8,006 nt of DNA from Desulfobacterales bacterium C00003060 (GTDB lineage: Bacteria > Desulfobacterota > Desulfobacteria > Desulfobacterales > C00003060): positions 1 to 8,006 of the forward strand of contig MAXP01000016.1 of NCBI GenBank assembly GCA_001751085.1, read 5' to 3'. Both the position numbers and the translations under genes were made by a program. Shown in pieces: positions 4,170 to 8,006 of this stretch (the stretch's first letter is position 1; every line of letters starts with the position of its first letter). The notes beneath the pieces were generated by a model, which saw nothing but the letters and a program-made list of their open reading frames with translations, had not been told where the DNA came from and did no database searches.

Positions 4170-6365
4170 CTATTTCTGAAACATCATCTGGATGCGTTTC
4201 TTCCGAGAATTGCGGCGGAACCAGACCAGCAGCCCGAAAAGGACTACCAGTACCGGCAGCCCGGCAATATTAAAGGACTTGACAAAGGTCTTGGTCCCTG
4301 CTTCTGCGTCGTCTAAGGGGTTGAAACGCTGCTCTTTGCTTCGCATGACAGCGATATCTTCCCGGTTGTTCAGGAAGTCCAATACATTCATGATAAACAT
4401 GGCATTGGGAGTTCTCCCTTTTGCGTCCACTATATTATCTTTTAGCATCTCGGAGGACGCCATGAGAAAAATCTTGCCTGGCTTGCCCTTGGACAGGAAT
4501 TCGCCTTCTCCCTTGATTTTTGACAGATCAACCCCGGCTTTTTTCTCTGCCTGTTTTTTTTCCTCTGATTTTTCAGTGGCATCGTCTTCAGTTTTTTTCT
4601 CGGGAATCGTTTTACCTGCAAAATAACTCGGAAATCCCCCCTCCAAGACGTATGCCAGGGGTAGACTTCGCAGTTCATCACCGGATTGCGGCGGTTGGAT
4701 GAACATGGGATTAAGGTCGATTCGACCCTTCATTTCCCAGGATTTATCCGATGAGGCAAACAGCCTGGGAGCATTCAGTCCGTATTCTTTGATACGTTCC
4801 TTGTTCAACTGTAAGGGGGATATCTTTATGGCAATCAACCCCTTGATGTTGCGCATAAACCCAAGATCGCTGTCGATAAACTGTTTTTTGATCAGAGGGG
4901 CAAAATAGATAGGTCTTTCACCACCGCCCAGGCGCGGCAGGACTCTCTGCTTGTAGCAATTCTCGTCCATTACAAAGGACTTCTTGATGCGGATACCATA
5001 ATGCTCAAGCAGTTTTCCAAGTCCTGTATTGAGAGGCACGTACGTTGGGCCCTGGTTGTATCGAAAGCCCTGCTCTTTGGAGGGCATGACCTCTTTAAAG
5101 GCGTCCAGAACCAGGGCCAGGTTTTTCCCTCGCATGAGGAACTGGTCGATTTGGAAGAGCTCGTAATCGGTAAACTCTTCCGTGGGCCGCGCAATCACCA
5201 GGCAGTTAATGCTGTCCAGGATCGCGCCGTCCTTCAGATCAATATCTTTGATGGTGTAGCTTTGTGATATCAGCGCCCGGAGGTTGTTGACAGCATCCTG
5301 CGTCTCTCCCATAAGATCCCCTGTCGATGTGCCCGAGACGTTGAGTGTGCCATGATCCGCCAGAAACCCCAGGTTTTCGTTGATGTCAATGAGGGATTCC
5401 ACGTTCTCATTGATGATCTCTTCCATTTCGTTCATGTCAACCAACTCATAACGCCTTCCGATAAGAGGAATCTGCAAGACGTGCATAAGCGGAATAGTGA
5501 CGGCTTTGTCTCCGTATTCCATCACAAGCCCGATGACACCTTCGCCCGGTTGAATCTGCCCGCCAGAAAGGGCCGGCCATTTGAGATTCATGAGGTTGTG
5601 CTTTTTCGATTCCGCTTCCAGCCCATGATCCTTGGTGGAATCCAGGTATTTGAATTCGAGTTTTCCGTAGTTCTTTCCGTTCAGTCTTTTGACAATATCT
5701 TCCAGGTTGCCGGGCAGCTTAGGAAGACCTTCCAGACCCATAAGCGGGGCCACGAAATTCAGGGAAGAGGAGAGAAAGAGCTTGATCTGTATCTTTTCCG
5801 GCAGGCTCAGGAGAGCGCTGACCTTGTTGTTGAGTTTTTGGATGGCTGTTGTGAGATCGTACTCCAGCCCATCCGTAGACGCAATGGTGGGAATCCGCTC
5901 AATGATGTCACCATGGATCAGCACAAGGCCCATATAGGCCTTCTGGAACTTGACCTCATCTTTTTCGATAGCCTGAATCTGAACGGGATAAATCCCGTAG
6001 TTTTTTGCCAGTTCCTGGTTTGCCCTGGCTTCCTCGCTGATGTCTCCCTCCTTGGGGCTGACATCATAGAAGTGGTAGTTGAAATATTGATTAGCATAGA
6101 TGGAATATTCCTCCAGCAGGTCATGGAGATACCGCTCAGTATTGTTATAGGGTGCGGGAAGGTTCTTCGTGAAAAAGACGTTGATAGTCAATGGCTCCGA
6201 AAGGGTGGAGACCACCCGTTGGCTTGCTTTGGAGATGGAGTAGATCTTGTTTTCCGTAAGGTCTACTCTAAAAAACATGGAGCTGCCCGCCACATTGATC
6301 AGGACGATTATGACCATGTAGACAAGGAATTTGATATATTTCTCCGAGATATTTTTTGTGACCAT
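4170..6365 (-). CDS. GldG-family ABC transporter auxiliary protein
   Basis: About 731 residues, with a transmembrane helix at each end (about 12-32 and 698-716) and a large domain between them that should lie in the periplasm. Just after helix 1 is VDLTENKIYSIS (about 35-45), a motif typical of the GldG/ABC-transporter auxiliary family, followed by a thioredoxin-like beta segment (PLTINVFFTKNLPAPYN). A second part (NCLVIARPTEEFTDYELFQIDQFL) matches the conserved GldG pattern of a Rossmann-like domain with a flexible Lys/Glu-rich linker afterwards (about 588-611). The C-terminus is basic and faces the cytoplasm. GldG is thought to be the accessory subunit of the GldA/GldF exporter. I chose ATG 6365 because GAGGGG lies 7 nt upstream. 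ATG 6371, two codons earlier, is also possible but abuts that site. An upstream frame to 6404 would overlap the permease gene. Confidence 0.92.
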   Translation of the reverse strand: MVTKNISEKYIKFLVYMVIIVLINVAGSSMFFRVDLTENKIYSISKASQRVVSTLSEPLTINVFFTKNLPAPYNNTERYLHDLLEEYSIYANQYFNYHFYDVSPKEGDISEEARANQELAKNYGIYPVQIQAIEKDEVKFQKAYMGLVLIHGDIIERIPTIASTDGLEYDLTTAIQKLNNKVSALLSLPEKIQIKLFLSSSLNFVAPLMGLEGLPKLPGNLEDIVKRLNGKNYGKLEFKYLDSTKDHGLEAESKKHNLMNLKWPALSGGQIQPGEGVIGLVMEYGDKAVTIPLMHVLQIPLIGRRYELVDMNEMEEIINENVESLIDINENLGFLADHGTLNVSGTSTGDLMGETQDAVNNLRALISQSYTIKDIDLKDGAILDSINCLVIARPTEEFTDYELFQIDQFLMRGKNLALVLDAFKEVMPSKEQGFRYNQGPTYVPLNTGLGKLLEHYGIRIKKSFVMDENCYKQRVLPRLGGGERPIYFAPLIKKQFIDSDLGFMRNIKGLIAIKISPLQLNKERIKEYGLNAPRLFASSDKSWEMKGRIDLNPMFIQPPQSGDELRSLPLAYVLEGGFPSYFAGKTIPEKKTEDDATEKSEEKKQAEKKAGVDLSKIKGEGEFLSKGKPGKIFLMASSEMLKDNIVDAKGRTPNAMFIMNVLDFLNNREDIAVMRSKEQRFNPLDDAEAGTKTFVKSFNIAGLPVLVVLFGLLVWFRRNSRKKRIQMMFQK

Positions 6366-6372
6366 TTTCATT

Positions 6373-6378
6373 CCCCTC
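6373..6378 (-). promoter_or_regulatory. Ribosome binding site setting the GldG-like start
   Basis: GAGGGG read on the minus strand, overlapping the permease stop codon. It is 7 nt from ATG 6365 but only 1 nt from ATG 6371, so it favours the second Met as the start. Confidence 0.55.
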
Positions 6379-7081
6379 AATTTTTTTCCTCCATGGCCAG
6401 GCAAGCGCCGTAAAGGCCGACAAAGCTGACACTCAGAAAGTATAGAATGTCCCTTGAATCAAGGATGCCCTTTGAGATGTTCTCAAAGTGGAAATCTGCT
6501 CCGAGATATTCCAGAAACCCTAAGAGTGATTGGGGAAGGAGAAAGAGCATCTTGTCAATCAAGGTCAGGCTGAAGCAGATGGCCATACCGATAATAAAAG
6601 CGATAATCTGGTTTCGGGTCAGCGATGAGGCAAACAGCCCGATAGCAGAAAAGGCGGCGCCTAACAGAATAGCCCCGGTATATCCTCCCGCGATCGGCCC
6701 CCAATCGAGCTGGCCGAGGAATGAAACTGTGATGGGATAGGCGAGGGTTGGGATCAACATGGCAACGATAAATGCAACGGCGGCCAGGAATTTCCCCAAA
6801 ACCACGTCAATATATGTCACCGGCAAGGTGAGGAGGATCTCATAGGAGCCTACATTAAATTCTTCTGAAAAGAGCCGCATGGTGATTGCAGGGACTACGA
6901 ATGAGAAGATAATCGGAAGCAAGGAAAAGAAGTTCCTGAGATTTACCTGGTTATAAAGGAAGAAGGTCGAAAAGAAGAACCATCCCGTGATCAGAAGAAA
7001 TATCGAAATAACGATATAGGCAATGGGGGATATGAAGTAAGTCGTGAGTTCTTTCTTGAAGATATGTCTAACCTGTCGCAT
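6377..7081 (-). CDS. GldF-type ABC transporter permease
   Basis: A 234-residue membrane protein with about six hydrophobic helices (roughly 19-42, 51-69, 97-121, 129-152, 155-182, 209-229), the layout of ABC-2 type permeases. Between helices 2 and 3 is RLFSEEFNVGSYEILLTLPV (69-88), the conserved cytoplasmic segment of GldF-like subunits that probably couples to the ATPase. The short, charged C-terminus (EEKN) is cytoplasmic. ATG 7081 follows the ATPase stop by one base (TAG-T-ATG) and has AAGGAG 7 nt upstream, so translation is probably coupled to the ATPase. Together with the ATPase and GldG-like subunit it should form an exporter or a machine acting on the envelope. The substrate cannot be told from sequence. 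Confidence 0.94.
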   Translation of the reverse strand: MRQVRHIFKKELTTYFISPIAYIVISIFLLITGWFFFSTFFLYNQVNLRNFFSLLPIIFSFVVPAITMRLFSEEFNVGSYEILLTLPVTYIDVVLGKFLAAVAFIVAMLIPTLAYPITVSFLGQLDWGPIAGGYTGAILLGAAFSAIGLFASSLTRNQIIAFIIGMAICFSLTLIDKMLFLLPQSLLGFLEYLGADFHFENISKGILDSRDILYFLSVSFVGLYGACLAMEEKN

Positions 7082-7082
7082 A

Positions 7083-8006
7083 CTAGTTCTCCTTGGTGAG
7101 GTCTCGGAATATGCTTTCGAGGGTCTTGGTTTTTCGGTGAAGTTCCAGCAGAATCCAGTCTGTTTCTCTGATTTTTTGGTAGATTGATCCCCGGAGATCT
7201 GGAGTGGACTGGCAGGTAAGTCTCACGTTTAATATCGCATCTTCCTCATCGACCAGCGTAATGCCCACAATGCCGTCTATGGAATGGAGTTCCTTTTGCA
7301 CGGATTCAAGGTCTGCGTTCTGAAGGGAGATATTGATGAAATGTTCTGCACTGGCCGATTGCTTGAGGATTTCCGTGCTGCCGTCAGCAACGATCTTGCC
7401 CTGGTTGATGATGACGATGCGGTCGCATGTTGCCTCGGCTTCACTTAGAATATGAGTGGAGAGGATGATGGTCTTTTCCTTGCCGATTTGCCTGATGATC
7501 TCACGAATGTCAGCGATCTGATTGGGATCCAGGCCTGAAGTAGGCTCGTCCATGACCAGTATTTCCGGATCGCTCATCATGGCCTGGGCGATGCCCACTC
7601 TTTGCCTGAAGCCCTTGGAGAGTTCGCAAATGGGTTGGTGCATGACGTCGTTGAGGCCGCAGACGTCGGCCAAATAGCGAATCCGCGACAGCTTCTGTTT
7701 TCTATCGAGTTTCCGGATGCTTGCAACGTAGTCCAGGTAATCGTAGGCCAGCATGTCGTGATAGAGGGGTGCTGATTCCGGGAGGTATCCCATGAGTTTC
7801 TTGATCTCCAGGGCATCATTATCAATGCTGTAGTCCTTGACGTGGATACTGCCGGAGGTGGCCCGGAGAAAACCGGTAAGCATCCTCAGCGTGGTGGTCT
7901 TGCCGGCGCCATTTGGGCCAAGAAGCCCCAGGATTTCGCCTTTCTGGATGTCGAGACTGATCTGATCCACCGCACAGAGCTCTCGATAATACTTGGTCAG
8001 CATTTC
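7083..8006 (-). CDS. GldA-type ABC transporter ATPase (N-terminus cut by window edge)
   Basis: An ABC ATPase with all nucleotide-binding motifs, numbered from the Met at 8003: Walker A GPNGAGKT at 29-36, signature LSKGFRQR at 128-135 (the LSKG variant usual in the GldA/CcmA-like group rather than LSGGQ), Walker B ILVMDEP at 148-154, D-loop SGLD at 156-159 and H-loop His184. The Q-loop position reads YLPE, with Glu in place of Gln, again common in this group. A C-terminal extension of about 100 residues (after GKIVADGS) has the ferredoxin-like regulatory domain pattern. The Met at 8003 is preceded in frame by GAA, and homologs begin with a few residues ahead of (E/N)LTKYYG, so the true start is probably just outside the window. 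It should power the adjacent permease. Confidence 0.94.
   Translation of the reverse strand, partial: EMLTKYYRELCAVDQISLDIQKGEILGLLGPNGAGKTTTLRMLTGFLRATSGSIHVKDYSIDNDALEIKKLMGYLPESAPLYHDMLAYDYLDYVASIRKLDRKQKLSRIRYLADVCGLNDVMHQPICELSKGFRQRVGIAQAMMSDPEILVMDEPTSGLDPNQIADIREIIRQIGKEKTIILSTHILSEAEATCDRIVIINQGKIVADGSTEILKQSASAEHFINISLQNADLESVQKELHSIDGIVGITLVDEEDAILNVRLTCQSTPDLRGSIYQKIRETDWILLELHRKTKTLESIFRDLTKEN

Noticed and set aside
5352..6413. A 353-codon open frame on the plus strand
   Set aside because: It is wholly antisense to the GldG-like gene, has no recognisable domain, and the minus-strand frame carries clear family motifs. It is a shadow frame.

Overview
All protein-coding sense in this window lies on the minus strand, so it is transcribed from right to left. 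Seven genes are supported, in two modules, with one 862-bp non-coding gap (2312-3173) between them. Gene order, the sequence-family content and the style of the intergenic repeats suggest a Gram-negative environmental bacterium, most like Desulfobacterota (former Deltaproteobacteria). That assignment is inference, because there is no rRNA or other marker gene here.

Right-hand module (8006 to 3174): an ABC transporter operon of the GldA/GldF/GldG type. In transcription order it holds the ATPase (cut by the window's right edge), a six-helix permease, a GldG-like auxiliary protein anchored at both ends, and a DUF4340 membrane-anchored protein. Gaps are 1 to 21 nt and the ribosome binding sites lie in the ends of the preceding genes, so this looks like one translationally coupled unit. 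In Bacteroidetes the relatives are linked to gliding. Outside that phylum the exported substrate is unknown.

Middle (3173 to 2312): no gene. The gap is a mosaic of short-unit degenerate repeats with periods of 7, 8 and 9 bp. It contains a long inverted repeat (2682-2723 against 2882-2923), a second inverted pair that interleaves with it, and three two-tier palindromes, one of which has the layout of a RAYT-type REP. This is the least ordinary part of the window.

Left-hand module (2311 to 1): a MoxR-family AAA+ ATPase, a DUF58 protein with an intact vWA/MIDAS domain, and the first 151 codons of a membrane-anchored protein that may belong with BatD-like proteins. The junctions are TGA-G-ATG and TAATG. 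This is the start of a MoxR/vWA operon of the kind thought to fold or activate envelope or metal-containing protein complexes, and its later genes lie beyond the left edge.

I found no tRNA, rRNA, CRISPR array, transposase or phage gene, and no convincing new enzyme system. The unusual content is the repeat island.
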